Shown: positions 24,245 through 34,699 of the stretch, piece by piece
Position numbering within the stretch: position 1 is the first letter of the stretch
Layout of the letters: the number at the start of each line of letters is the position of its first letter
Assembly: GCA_028583415.1 (NCBI GenBank)
Contig: CM053275.1
Span: forward strand, 84,624,278-84,688,277
Length of the DNA: 64,000 nucleotides
Reading direction: 5' to 3'
Origin: Protea cynaroides
Taxonomy: Eukaryota; Streptophyta; Magnoliopsida; Proteales; Proteaceae
The notes under the pieces: generated by a model
What the model saw: the letters and a program-made list of their open reading frames with translations, nothing else
What the model was told of the DNA's origin: nothing
Database searches by the model: none
Position numbers and translations under genes: made by a program

Positions 24245-25147
24245 GTGTTGCACAACTCAACCCAGATCATAATGGAAATGATGGGTTTGGCTATCATAAA
24301 GGCTATATATACCCGAGGTGAGGAGATGGGTTATTTGAACCTTGAGTTATTGCAAAGAACTGACAGTAATGCTAGGGCGATTGGTGTTGCAAGACCGAAA
24401 GTGATGCAACAGGGGATCCGACAGATCGACGGATGTAGCAAGGGGTATTGTCGGGTTGGACAAGGCATGGCGTGTCGAGTAGGGGGGTTGGATCCATTAT
24501 TGCATGTGGGGGAGGGTTTCCCCGGAGTGGTTTTGGAGTAGGTTTCGTCAAAGGGCAGCCATGATAGAGGCCTGGTTATTGCTAGTCGAGCAGTTGGTCA
24601 GCAACGGCTACTTGACCCTGATCAGACTGATGGGGTGATGGCAGTTGTTCGTGGATTTGGTCAGATCAAGTGTTGGATCTGACAGTGGGATTGAATCCTG
24701 ATACAGTACCCATAATGGCCAGTTTATGTTGCACCATGGGGCAAAGGAAGACTGGCAAACTGAGACAAGGAGTCGGATCTCTAGGTCTGCATTAGAGGTA
24801 CAGAGGTGAGAGGTTTGGGTTCCAGGTGCAATTGGAGTTGCTGAGGGCTGTGATGAGGAGTCGGATCTCTAGGTCTGCGCTGGAGGTGCATAGGTGAGAG
24901 GCTTGGGTTCTAGATGAAACTAGAGTTGCTGGAGGACTGTGAGTGACAGTGATCTTTCCAAGGATACTACAGTAGTGGGAGAGATAGAGTCATTTCACAT
25001 CGTATGGTGGTGAGCTGTACGGGACATCCGGACAGTGTGTGGGATATGCTAGTTTGGGTGTAGCAGTTTGGCAAAGACAGGTTTTCAGAATCCACATCAA
25101 CGGATTTTCTTCAAGGTGGTTTGCAGAATCCAAGCCAGGTGGAGATT

Positions 25148-25532
25148 TGTTGGGTTGGTGTTTTGTATTATGTGGGGTCTACACAATTGTGATGATATTA
25201 TTTATATTAGGGTATGAGTCTATTACATGTATGGGATAAACTTGTAATTGTGTGGGATTAGGGTTTCTAGGTTTCCCTATAAATTGTCTCTGTGTGGAAA
25301 AACCTAGGCAAGACTGTAAGGGTTGTCAAAGGATTCTCCTCTGACAGTAGAGAGATGAAGGCCCTGTAAGGTTGACAGATGAGAAAAGCCTGTCAGGGAG
25401 AGAATTCTGTAGACTGTTCTTGAAATTGAAAGATTTCACTCTTTTCTCTGGTAGACGTAGGCATCCCACGATGGGGTGTTGAACCACGTTAATTCTGTGT
25501 TTTCTTCTTGTTTGCGTCTCCCAATCCTAACA
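25148..25532 (+). repeat. Right LTR of the 2.67-kb element
   Basis: TGTTGGGTTGGTGTT ... CCCAATCCTAACA, preceded by CAGGTGGAGATTT as polypurine tract. It contains CCCTATAAATTG as a possible TATA box. Confidence 0.9.
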
Positions 25533-25642
25533 CGTACTACCCAGCAAACCATACCGCCAGCAACTGGTGATCGACGGCCTTGTGAAAGCTTGGAATTGCA
25601 AATGCCCTATGCAAGTCTCTGAATTACATAGTAACGGTTGAT

Positions 25643-25830
25643 CTATTGAATGTTCTGCAAGAGGGAGCGTGGACTATCTCCATTGAATTGAACTTCATAA
25701 GCAAGGCAACTAAAGCTGGCTAGACATCCATCCTTGCAGGAAGTGAAATTGGGAGCTTGCAGGGATTGGCCATTATTGAACCTAACGAAATCCAGCCGGA
25801 GAAATTTGCTGTCCATTGGCATCAATGGAA
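25643..25830 (-). pseudogene. Captured fragment resembling the PAN-like domain of a G-type lectin receptor-like kinase
   Basis: On the minus strand about 60 codons read SKFLRLDFVRFNNGQSLQ then APNFTSCKDGCLASFSCLAY. The spacing of cysteines and the SCxxxCL...CLAY ending match the PAN/apple-like region between the S-locus glycoprotein part and the transmembrane segment of plant S-domain receptor kinases, where it is extracellular. Only this piece is present, ending at a TAG near 25646, with no lectin, transmembrane or kinase part. It lies inside the MULE bounded by 21824 and 26089, near its right end, and in opposite orientation to the other captured stretch, so two donor loci are likely. Family call from motif recognition only. 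Confidence 0.6.
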
Positions 25831-26098
25831 TTCATATGCTCTGATCGAGAGTCAATCGGCGCAACCGGACAAATCCAAGAAAGTCTAGCCAGCTCTCTTT
25901 TTAAACAAGAAAGGAAAGGCTAATTTTGTCATTTCAAGAAACATGTAATAGTGTTCCAAAGGGTAAAAGAGTATATTTACCCTATCTGTTTAAGACCGGT
26001 TAAACCAGGGGGTAAGTTATCCGATTCAAAAACGTCTAAGGGTATATTGAATCGATGTAAACTACAAGGGTAGGATGTGTCAATTACCCTTTATATAA

Positions 26099-26618
26099 AC
26101 AAACTCTACCACCGTAATCAATTTTTTTTCAGATAAATTTTCTCTCAATTTAAAATAGAATTAAACAGTTTCGTCTCACTATGATTTTACTCCCTTTTTT
26201 ATCAATTCACAAAAAATTAGAATGAACATTACATTCAGACTCATTTCTATTATTTGAATTAAGAGTATAATATAAAAAAAATTACACTCACCTCCTTGTA
26301 CCTTGGTCAATTAATGACACCAACCTCCCCTTATAGTTAAAAAATTACAGTCAATTACCATCAACTAACTGTTAACGTTAGCATGACAATAAAATTTCTC
26401 ATTTACCTTTGTAAATCCATATAAAAATGAAGCAAAGAATCTTGTGCAATCCCATTCTTGAATCAACCTGCACTTGCAAACTCCATCGGCTCCCTGCAAA
26501 CCCCGACGACATCTCTCCAATGGCGACAAATTGAAACTGGCAGTTTGGAGTGTCTTTTTACCACTTCTTTTATAGAATAATTTTGTCATTCTACTTTTCT
26601 TTCTACCTCAACTATATC
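26099..26618. other. Spacer without recognised gene
   Basis: AT-rich. The stretch from about 26275 (ACACTCACCTCCTTGTACC) resembles a MULE-type end, followed by GC-richer sequence (26440-26540) that could be a captured fragment, but no partner end was found before the solo LTR at 26624. Confidence 0.3.
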
Positions 26619-26623
26619 TATCT

Positions 26624-28859
26624 TGTTAGACTTTATGTTGTCATTGTTGGCAACTTGACTGATGTGACAGTGTTTGTGAGCATTCAGTCAAAGAAATGAG
26701 GAAAGAGAGTGTCAGTATAGGAGAGAGAGTGTCAGTGCACTGACACAAATGTGGCAACTTCGCTTGTATGTTCTACAGTGTTCTACATGTGTTTCAAATG
26801 ACTTGTAGCGAGTAGAATGGTATTCTATACTGAATTTGATGTGAGAGAGATTGACTGTGGGCCCCACTGGTAGTGTGGTAGTGTTTCCATTGGTCTGGCA
26901 GTGTTTCTAAAGGTCTGGCAGTGTTACTGATGATGTCACAGTGTCTCTGATGAAGTGGTAGAGTTTCTGATATATGACGGCGCTTCTTGGCAGTGTTGCG
27001 GAAGACATCTTGAAGCATGAAATAAAGAAAGAAGAAACTAGGAAGAGAAAGAGGAAAGAGATTGTGGGTGGGACCCACGGGTGTGGTGGCAAGGTGATAT
27101 GCCAACACGGCAGCCTAAGGCACTTGGCATGCATGCAGGCAAAGTTTCGAGTTTAAATTCTAAGGTTTAACAGAGTTTTAACTTTGGGCCTATTTTTGGT
27201 GGGCCCCGCAGTAGGTTCATGGAGATCCGGCATTGGAAAGATGTAAAGCATCGAGTTAGCTTTCCAATACAACTTGAATCGCTCAATTCCTACTTCGGAT
27301 GAGGGAGATAATAACGCAATTCTCGTCGAAATGGTCGAAAAATGGCAAAAATAAGAGCTCTCAGTAAGTATATATGATACAAGGGCAGTTTCAGCAAGTA
27401 ACAAAAGTGAAGATGCGAGATCGGTGGCCGAGATGAAGCGTCAAAGCTCAGATTCTAATCTGATGGACAAGATTGAGGCGGGCTCGAGTGTAATGCGGCG
27501 GCAGCGTCCAGATGCCATCGCGTGCAATCTCATTGGCCGGTTGCAACATAATCTCTTGAGTCGCAACGCATGAAGAAGGTTTCTTGATTTGGTGTGACGC
27601 ACTCGTAGTATCATGGCGGATCAGATCCAGATCTTGCGGTTGTGATTGAAGCTGATCGCGTCTGACGGGATTTATGCGGATCCGACGAAGCTAGTGAGAT
27701 CCCGCCTTTTTGAAGCTGATCTAAGTCACGATGATTCCGTCTCTGCCAATCATAACTTGACAGCGCAGGCTGTCTTGTCGGCGCGGGTACTGATTCCGTG
27801 TTGCGCGGGTGCATGGTATGGCTTCAAAAGATTCTTTTTTCCTATTTCTGACTGGCCGAACTTCAAACCGACATAACTTCTTCATCTGAGCTCCAAATCA
27901 GTCCATTCAAGTTGCAGTTTTCATATTTTTGAATCCTCTACCTATTGGGCACCATTGGGAGTCAAAAAATTGCTGGGAAAAATAAAAAAGAGTGCTTTGA
28001 AGCAAAAGATAGGGTTTTTCTAGGGTTTTGTACCATGTGGAAGTGATCAATCACCAACTACCTCTTCTCTGTACATCAATGGAGTTCTAAATCCCTATGA
28101 GAGGTTAGTAGAGCATTTATGTTTACATTCATGGTGATTATGGATTATGTGGAAAAGATTGAAAGCCTGTGAATGAGGTATGCTCTATGAATCGATCTCT
28201 ATCATCATTAGAGGCTGTTGGAGTGTACCTGAGGGCGGTGTAAAGCTTCAGAGAGATTGTTGGCCATTCGAAAGCATTGTTTGTGAGATTTTTCAATTCC
28301 CTATCTATTTATGCTTTTAATTTATTGTATGCTAGCGTAGGTGCAAATTGTTGAATACCTAGCTAGTGGGGGAAAATTGTAAGGCAAATTTATAAGCCTA
28401 AAAAAATTGTTATTTGCTTCCCCTGGGTGCTGGACACTGGCTGTTAAGCCTGAATCTTGGCGTTGGTGCGCCCTCTCAGTTTTATGCTGGGAAAACCTAG
28501 GGTTAGTATCCTTGTCTTGTAAAAAACTAAAAGTTGAGTGTTGAGTAAATACGGAGCCCGTTGGGCATTACTCCTTGGACTAGCTATCACACACTGTGTT
28601 GGTGAACCACGTAAATCCTGTGTTGTAGACTGTCTTTATTTTCCTATATATTTTGGAGTGCATGGAATGGCTTGCAGGATGAGTGTGCAAATCTGGTAGA
28701 CCTGGCCACAGAGTGGTAGCAAGGTAGATTTGCATGCGTTTGTGTGTGTGTGTGAAAAGTTATGTCTCCATCAGTTCTAAGTAGCAGTGAAATAATTAAG
28801 GAGAATTTTCGGACACTGATTCACCCCTCCCTCCTCTCAGTGTCATATCAAGTTCATCA
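26624..28859 (+). mobile_element. Solo LTR, family A, copy 2 (2236 bp)
   Basis: Starts TGTTAGACTTTATGTTGTCA, ends TCAAGTTCATCA, and is flanked by an exact TATCT duplication (26619-26623 and 28860-28864). It aligns along its length with 36493-38736 (inverted) and 2453-4518. No primer-binding site, polypurine tract or coding domain adjoins. It contains a block repeating 'GTGGTAGAGTTTCTGAT'-like phrases (26870-26970). Confidence 0.95.
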
Positions 28860-28864
28860 TATCT

Positions 28865-31194
28865 CTCCCTTTCAAACATCCAACATTCTTGGAGCAATTA
28901 AGATTTCTTATATTTTGTTTCAAAGATGTCTGAGTTCAGGCTTTCAAGAAACCAATTCCTGTGCGCTGTTTAGTTTCTGATCATGCTGCTGCAAACAATG
29001 TCTTTTGTTATCAATACAAGATAGGAGATTTGCATGTTTGGGGATTCCCACTTCAGCAAACCCAGATATCCACGCTTATTGAACTGAATACAAACAGTTT
29101 ATGATTGGAGATTTTCTCTATAAAATTTTACTTTATGCAATTTTCTTCATAATCCTTTTGGTATTTGATCTGCATTTGGCCAATGTAAATTTTGATTTGT
29201 TATGTTCAATATTCTGAAATATGTGATTCGGGTGAGAATTTTTTTTTATACAAATCTTTTCCTTTATGCAGTTTTCCTCTATCCACCAAGTCAAAATTAA
29301 CTTATGCAAGTAATTCAAAATTCAGTGATCAAGTAATTTAAGATTTAATGATCCAATTCAGTGAGCAAGCTCCGTGTGCAACTTCTAGCACTCTACAATC
29401 TTTGGACCATTCCAACAGCTCCAAGCACATTCCCACTGTTTACTACTGGAGTCCTTCATCACCTATAACGTTTTCTTCCTTCTCCTTGTACAACATTAGA
29501 ATTTGCTTCAAATGTCAAAAACAAATACTCTTGCGGGCTTCAAAAGATTATTGTATATGAATTGATAACAAAAAGAAAAAAGAATATATATGTATATCCT
29601 TAATTCTTATAAAAAAAAATTCCAAGATTCCCCCCACCTTTTATCATCATAATGGGTTAATTAAGTTTAGATCTATTGCTAAGATTAATCAAATAAGTGT
29701 CTAAAAACGTTAAAAAAAAAAAAAAAAGCTTCGTCCAAAAACATCTCAAATTTATGCAAGAAAAGCAAAACACGCTATAAGATTGAATAAAAATAGGAAA
29801 ACAAGAAAAAATGATGGGATATTACCTATTTAGTTTACTCCAATATCTTAGGTTGCTAACATAATTGAATTTTTGCATTATGCTATATCACATTCTCAAG
29901 TTAATTTAAATTTCTACATAAACTCAAAACTTAACAAACTTTTTCTAACTTTCTTATGTAAAATCTGAAACTTAAATAGCAATTTATAACAAAATAGTGT
30001 GAAAATTATTCACACTATTATCATTGACAAAGTAATATGAAAAACATGAAAATTTTAAATATTAAATACCATTTTATAAGAAATTGTGTGTGATAACTCC
30101 TTTACATTAGGATCATTGACAATGCAATATAAAAATAACATGAAAATTAACTATGATCATTGACTCATTATGAACAACATGAAAAAAAATGGCATCCTTA
30201 GTGCACGAGGTTCATGTGACTACAAGGTCTGAGGATGGACAGAATATACGCAATCTTACTGTCACACTAAAGCTCACCCTCTAACATGAAAAATATGAAA
30301 ATTAACTAAAAATTTGTCAACCGATTCCACACATTGTACTTATAAACATCAAACCCATATTTACTGTAGAATGTGCTTTCTAAGATATTTAGACGTTGGT
30401 ATGTATAGAGTGTTTCTAAACTCACATTTTATTAAAACTAGATGGAGTGAAGTAAGAAAAATAAAAGCAAAATTGAAAACATTAGAATAATAATTAAGAA
30501 AATGACAATTTTATCCATTTTATGCAAAGACCAATATTTGTCTTGCAGAGGAGATAAAAGAGTGGTTCAAACTTCTATTGTAACCGGCTTGGTTACAAAC
30601 AGACTTCCGTTATATTTAACTCTATTTCTAGCCGAGGTTTCAATACTTTCTTTCACTTCTAACCAAATGGGGTCTAGGCAAAACAATCTTTATGGTAGAG
30701 TAACAAGTTATTAGGCTTAACAAAAATTTTCCACTTATATCTATAGTAGAAAATTTAATATTCGGGATAATTGAAAGGAGAATAATTTTATTTTATTTGT
30801 TTCATTAATTAAAAAATTCAATAAAAAATCCATTTTATTGAGAAATTAATCGCTTATGTTTGTAAACATGAGGGTAAAAAAAAACAGCAATCCATTATTG
30901 TAACTTTTTATTTAATTTTAAATATTCTAATATTTTCATATGTTTTTTCTTTTTTTCTTTTTTTTATCCAAATGTTGCTCAAAATTATTTGTTTCCCGAA
31001 TTACTAATGTACTCTCAAATAAATTAAAACAAGAAGATTTTAAGGTTTTGGTCTAGAATTTGCCAAACGATTGGTCAGTTTACTAATGTGAGGACCAAAG
31101 AAATTCGTTACTTTATCCCCTAATTTGAATTTAATTAATGTGGGATTAACTTTGTCTAAATTCAATACACTCAATTAGAATCATGAAGGTTTTC
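28865..31194. other. AT-rich spacer, 2.3 kb, no supported gene
   Basis: Very AT-rich with only short open frames, none with a known motif. It includes the inverted copy of the 110-bp tandem unit at 29870-30200 and several A or T tracts. A GC-richer patch at 30540-30700 (AACCGGCTTGGTTACAAAC) may be a MITE piece. Confidence 0.4.
29870..30200 (-). repeat. Inverted counterpart of the 110-bp tandem units at 13085-13400
   Basis: Shares AATAGCAATTTATAACAAA, CATTGACAATGCAATAT and AAAAACATGAAAATT with the inverse of 13085-13400, again in two to three imperfect tandem units. Confidence 0.55.
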
Positions 31195-31620
31195 ACATTC
31201 AAATCTCATCCATTCATGCCAGTAGAGGGTAAAATCTAGAGTCACCACATAGATAAGGTCTAGGACCTATAAATGTTATCTCTCTTTGGAAAGACTCTAA
31301 TGACTCACACAATGGAATGACTATCTCATCTCACCGAAGGCGGGTAAGCGTCAAATTATGGATTGGGAAGGTGTTAGGCATCCAACTCGCCCGATCATTG
31401 ATTGGTCTCCCTAAATCCTATCATTTCTTAAAGTTTATGTATACTTTGGGGCTATCTACATAGACTACAATATACACAAGGGGATCCTAATATTCACCCT
31501 ATACTAATTGCATTACACTAAGGATGTACATTTCTACAAGTAACAATATCTGTAAAAAATAAAATATACAAGTGAAGAGAAAAGAATGACCAATTACACA
31601 AGGCACATATAAAGAATAAA
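31195..31620 (-). mobile_element. Tat-type LTR fragment (3' part), minus strand
   Basis: Read on the minus strand it has the order of landmarks seen at the end of both Tat LTRs in this window: GGATGCCTAACACCTTCCCA, then GTCTTTCC, then AGGTCCTAGACCTTATCTA and GTGGTGACTC. It is diverged from both. The MULE at 31621 interrupts it, and it continues at 33081. Confidence 0.6.
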
Positions 31621-32018
31621 GGGTAATTTACTCATACCACCCCTGGAATCCAATCTTACTACGCATGAACCTATAAGTTGACGATATTTACTCATACTAC
31701 CCCAACTTCTCAAACCTTGTTACACTAAGACCCAGAAATGATGATGTCATCAAGGTTAAACTCTTTTAATGTCTAAACTACCCTTATGAGTATGGTGAAA
31801 AGACAAAAATAGGTATCCTTCAATAAAGCCCCTCAAGCCAGGCCAACTGTACAAGAGAGATGGTGGAGACGAGTGAGACGGAGACGGTAGAGTGCGACGG
31901 CGATGTTGGAGTGCGATGGTGACGGTGTTGTGCAACGAGTGAGACGGCAATGGTGTAGAGCCATATCGAATTCGGGGGTGTTGCCATTCTGAGACGAAGA
32001 TAAAGGATTTTCCACAGC

Positions 32019-32240
32019 CCCAAGAGAACCTCTGCGACAGCTGCTTCGCCTTCACCACCGCCTTAGCTTTCAACTCCTGCAAGAACTGATAGAGACGAGT
32101 CGACATACTTCGCCTCATCGTCGGCGACCTCGATGTACTTCTAGCATCGGACTCAATGTCAAATGAACTTGCAGGTTCAACGCTACGGAGGATGATGGTG
32201 TCATCATCCTTAAAATTCCTAGATTTTACTTCAATGGTAT
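32019..32240 (-). pseudogene. Captured N-terminal fragment of a respiratory burst oxidase (RBOH, NADPH oxidase)
   Basis: The minus-strand frame reads DDDTIILRSVEPASS, then STSRSPTMRRSMSTRL, then LQELKAKAVVKAKQLS and RFSWG. This order (DDDTI-LRSVEPA, SRSPTM-R, QELKAEAVAKAKQ, RFSW) is the conserved cytosolic N-terminus of plant RBOH proteins of the RBOHF/A type, ahead of the EF-hands. In intact proteins this region regulates the plasma-membrane oxidase. Here only about 75 codons survive; after FSWG the frame continues into unrelated sequence, possibly the donor's intron or a junction. No EF-hand, ferric-reductase or FAD/NADPH domain is present, so it cannot make an enzyme. Confidence 0.8.
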
Positions 32241-32263
32241 GTCTTGTTTCAGTCTCTTGCACC

Positions 32264-32850
32264 CAAAACTTACTCCGTCACAGACCACATGACAGTGTTG
32301 GATCTGATTTGGAGCCGTTCGTGGTTCCTGGCATGCCTCATCGGATCGAGTTAACAAGGCTTAGTTAATGAGAAACGTTCGTGAAGATGAACCCAAATTC
32401 TCATAACTTCGAAAACAAATGAGTAAGGCTGAGAGAACATCTGATGGAGTGGTGATCAACAATGTTTATGAATTAGAACCTTGTTATGTTAATGAGTACT
32501 AGAAGAACATGGAGAAGAAGGCATGGTGTGTGGGGCTAGTTTTACTATACAATAGATCAGCCTTAGATAAGGTTGATAGAGGTAAAAAGGCTGCCACTGA
32601 TGAGCACAAATGCTTGGAGTGGTTGGATTCAAGAGAGGTAGGCTCTGTCGTTTATGTCTGTCTTGGGAGTTTATGTCCTTTGGCTGATTTACAGCTGTTA
32701 GAAATTGGGTTTGCTTTGGAGAGATCGAATCATCCATTTGTATGGGTAATCGTACAAGGATCATCATCAGAGTTTGATAGATTTGAAGAGAGGATCAAGG
32801 GAAGAGGACTTTGGGATGGAGAAGACGAGCAGAGTAAAACCCGACAATGA
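32264..32850 (+). pseudogene. Captured fragment of a UDP-glycosyltransferase (UGT73-like)
   Basis: The plus-strand frame gives DLEPFVVPGMPHRIELTR, then, past a TAG and a TAA, SDGVVINNVYELEPCYVNEY, KKAWCVG, DEHKCLEWLDSREVGSVVYV and FEERIKGRGL. These are consecutive landmarks of plant family-1 UGTs of the UGT73 type: the EPFVVPGLPHRIELT motif, the ELEP segment and the start of the C-terminal sugar-donor domain. The fragment stops just where the PSPG box region should follow, so the UDP-sugar site is missing. Stops at 32366-32368 and 32500-32502 confirm that it is non-functional. The donor enzyme would glycosylate small metabolites in the cytosol. Confidence 0.88.
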
Positions 32851-33080
32851 ATGGGATGGATTTGGGGATTCATTCTCTAAAAAGGGTTCAAAGGGTATTT
32901 AGGCTTTTTTGTTTTGAAAAGGGCAAAAATGACTTGGGATTTTTTGTTGATAAATGAACTAAGAGTATAATGGTCCACAGAGGTTTCGGGGATAGTATGA
33001 GTAAATATCGTCAACTTATAGGTTCATGCGTAGTTAGATTAGATTCCAAGGGTGGTATGAGTAAATTACCCAATAATAAA

Positions 33081-33650
33081 TGGAAATGAATGAAAGAATA
33101 ATAGAACCAAAAAAATAAAAAATAAAAAAAAATAAATAAATAGAAAAATAAAACAAAGGTATGACCAAGGTTTGGAAACATCCCAAACCGCCTACTTATC
33201 TCTATGCGGCGAGAACCAAGTCAAACGTAGTTTGGGCGGGTGTGTACGTACCAAGTGTGTGCAAAGGTGATGCTCCCATAGTCATGGAACACATCCGATG
33301 GTGAGAGATGTCCCCACAACAGTGGGACCCATCTCAGTGTAGAGGAATTCCTTTCCACAGGAAAATTCCCTTGCTGAGGTAATCCCATAATACATGGAAC
33401 TTACCTCAATTTGACCGGACGTGGAACGAACAAACTCATCTGCTACCTACGTATCCCTCGAGACCTCTGTCCCTCAAGAATCAGGTCAAACATAGTTTAC
33501 ATGGTTTGATGAGCCATGGACACACGTGGTCAACACTCAGGAAAGGCAAACGTCTCAGCTCCCCACACACAGGGGTCCACTAAATCTCACTCACATCCTA
33601 CATTCCGGATACCCAGGTGGGCCGTCCTTCGGGCCACCAATCCTATGCAT
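33081..33650 (-). mobile_element. Tat-type LTR fragment, continuation, minus strand
   Basis: The minus strand carries GGCGGTTTGGGATG (near 33190), GATACGTAGGTAGCAG and GGTCAAACATAG-type phrases typical of Tat LTRs ('GATACGTAGGCAATTTGGG' in the copies at 19.57 and 55.5 kb). The LTR start TGTAAGCACC is not found to the right, so the fragment is truncated. Confidence 0.5.
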
Positions 33651-34520
33651 ACATCTATCTAATCGTATATTTTCATTAATACATTTTTGATACAAGCTAT
33701 GTTTGGTTGCAAGGGAAATAAAAAAGGAAGTGAAGGGAAGGGAAGTGAAGAGAAGGGAAGTGAAATTATTTTCCCTTCTAAGCCGTTTGGTTGCACAAGA
33801 AGTGAAGTTAAATTGCTTTTACACTAGTTGTTTGGTTGGATGTAAAATTGATGTAAAATTTGAAACTTTTATAATCTAACATATATTTTACTAAAATATA
33901 ATCTTATTCTAGTCCATTTATTAAAAATTATATATTTAATGACTGGACTCACCATTAAATGAGTGTTAATCATGCTTATCACTATCTAATGGCCCCACCT
34001 TTGATAAGTAAGACTCCATTAAAGGCTTATGTTCATCGATGAGTCCGAAAGTTCTTAAATGATTATTATTAACATTTAAAAATAGACTCAAAGACCATTT
34101 GCCATTTTATCCAAGTTATGATCAATATTTAGAATCTTAATTTTATACTTATTTTAAAAAAAAAAATATCTACATATTAAAAAGGGAAAAATACTCATAC
34201 CTCCCCTTGACATTTCATTTATTACAACTGAATCACCCATGTTATTCCCCTTGAAGTGGCGAACCACTGTTGTCTAAAGTTACAATTTACCCTGTCGATT
34301 TCTTATGTGTTGAATATAGTGGAAACCTATTGAAATGGACAGATATTCTATGAAAAAAAATCATCCATCTAATGAGCTTTGAACACAGTGGAAACTTGTT
34401 TTGAAAACACCTCAATAAGGTGATACCTAAATTTCCATATACAATGAATTTCCATATAAATGGGATCTCTCCCAGTCAAAATTTCATGTTCTTTTGCCAT
34501 AACAAGAATAAAAGAAAACA
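33651..34520. other. Spacer with probable MITE sequence, no gene
   Basis: Includes an AGGGAAGTGAAG-rich stretch with GTTTGGTTGCA on both sides (33710-33840), a style common to hAT MITEs, and a MULE-like end at about 34180 (GGGAAAAATACTCATACCTC) without a visible partner. Confidence 0.35.
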
Positions 34521-34523
34521 TAT

Positions 34524-34697
34524 CTAACTGACAAATTTCTCCAAATTAAAACCATCATTAATCTGTTCATAGGTTTCATCATTGGACTTGTCCTCATTTG
34601 AGTGATCACTTTCATCTTTCCACTCCTCATCATCTGTAGAAGAAGTACTACCTTCTGTTATAGCTTCAACACTTTTCTCCACAGTGAATGTAGCCAT
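34524..34697 (-). CDS. Short acidic open frame, possible terminal exon, product unidentified
   Basis: 57 codons from ATG at 34695-34697 to TAG at 34524-34526. It begins MATFTVEKSVEAITEG and is followed by a very acidic, Ser-rich tract (TDDEEWKDESDHSNED) ending NLEKFVS. A TTGCAG acceptor-like site lies 8 bases upstream of the ATG, and an in-frame TAA directly precedes it. Such acidic tails are common at C-termini of nuclear proteins, so a last exon is possible, but the upstream phase does not fit a simple splice. Donor-like CAG|GTAACT (near 35915) and acceptor-like TTGCAG|GAGACAGG (near 35738) on the same strand hint at a spliced transcript. Could also be chance. Confidence 0.3.
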   Translation of the reverse strand: MATFTVEKSVEAITEGSTSSTDDEEWKDESDHSNEDKSNDETYEQINDGFNLEKFVS

Positions 34698-34699
34698 TT

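Larger units (their letters stand above)
22863..25532 (+). mobile_element. Non-autonomous LTR retrotransposon (2670 bp) with an unrecognised open frame
   Basis: Two 385-bp LTRs (22863-23247 and 25148-25532) both start TGTTGGGT and end CCTAACA; they agree at roughly 88% by eye. Flanks CATAC and CGTAC differ by one base and are the probable target duplication. A primer-binding site lies just inside the left LTR and a purine-rich CAGGTGGAGATTT just before the right one. Reverse transcriptase, integrase and protease are all missing. The LTR size, the initiator-Met-type primer site and the TGTTGGG start suggest mobilisation by a copia-type element. Identity of the LTRs implies a fairly old insertion. 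Confidence 0.9.
22714..25625 (+). pseudogene. Captured exon-like sequence of an unidentified gene, interrupted by the LTR element
   Basis: After a TTTTGCTAG acceptor-like site an open frame starts SATGLWKCRAESAHG and remains open to the insertion point at 22862. It resumes in the same phase at 25538 (PSKPYRQQLVIDG) once the nested element and one target duplication are ignored, ending at a TGA near 25625. Phase continuity across the insertion supports that this was a real coding segment before both events. I do not recognise the protein. It is probably a captured fragment without function, since flanking exons and a start are absent. Confidence 0.5.
21824..26089. mobile_element. Gene-capturing Mutator-like element (Pack-MULE) 1, split by an LTR element
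   Basis: The ends are inverted repeats: GGGTAATTGATACATACTAC at the left and, inverted, GGGTAATTGACACATCCTAC at the right, similar for about 55 bp and more weakly beyond. Outside them is a perfect 9-bp duplication TTTATATAA (21815-21823 and 26090-26098). No MURA-type transposase is present. The interior carries sequence that looks like pieces of ordinary plant genes: an open exon-like stretch on the plus strand and a PAN-like receptor-kinase fragment on the minus strand. A complete 2.67-kb LTR element (22863-25532) is nested inside; without it the MULE is about 1.6 kb. Confidence 0.85.
31621..33071. mobile_element. Gene-capturing Mutator-like element (Pack-MULE) 2, two captured genes
   Basis: Inverted ends of about 90 bp start GGGTAATTTACTCATACCAC on both sides (left 31621-31710; right, inverted, about 32983-33071) and agree closely. 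The flanking 9-mers AAGAATAAA (31612-31620) and AATAATAAA (33072-33080) match at eight of nine positions, as expected of a Mutator-type duplication. No transposase is present. The interior is filled by two gene fragments in opposite orientation meeting at about 32240-32264: an RBOH piece on minus and a UGT piece on plus. The element sits inside an older Tat LTR fragment. Confidence 0.9.

Noticed and set aside
31756..32023. Additional overlapping minus-strand frames after the RBOH piece
   Set aside because: Only the frame through 32019-32240 matches RBOH; the continuation is unrelated low-complexity sequence between the captured piece and the MULE end.
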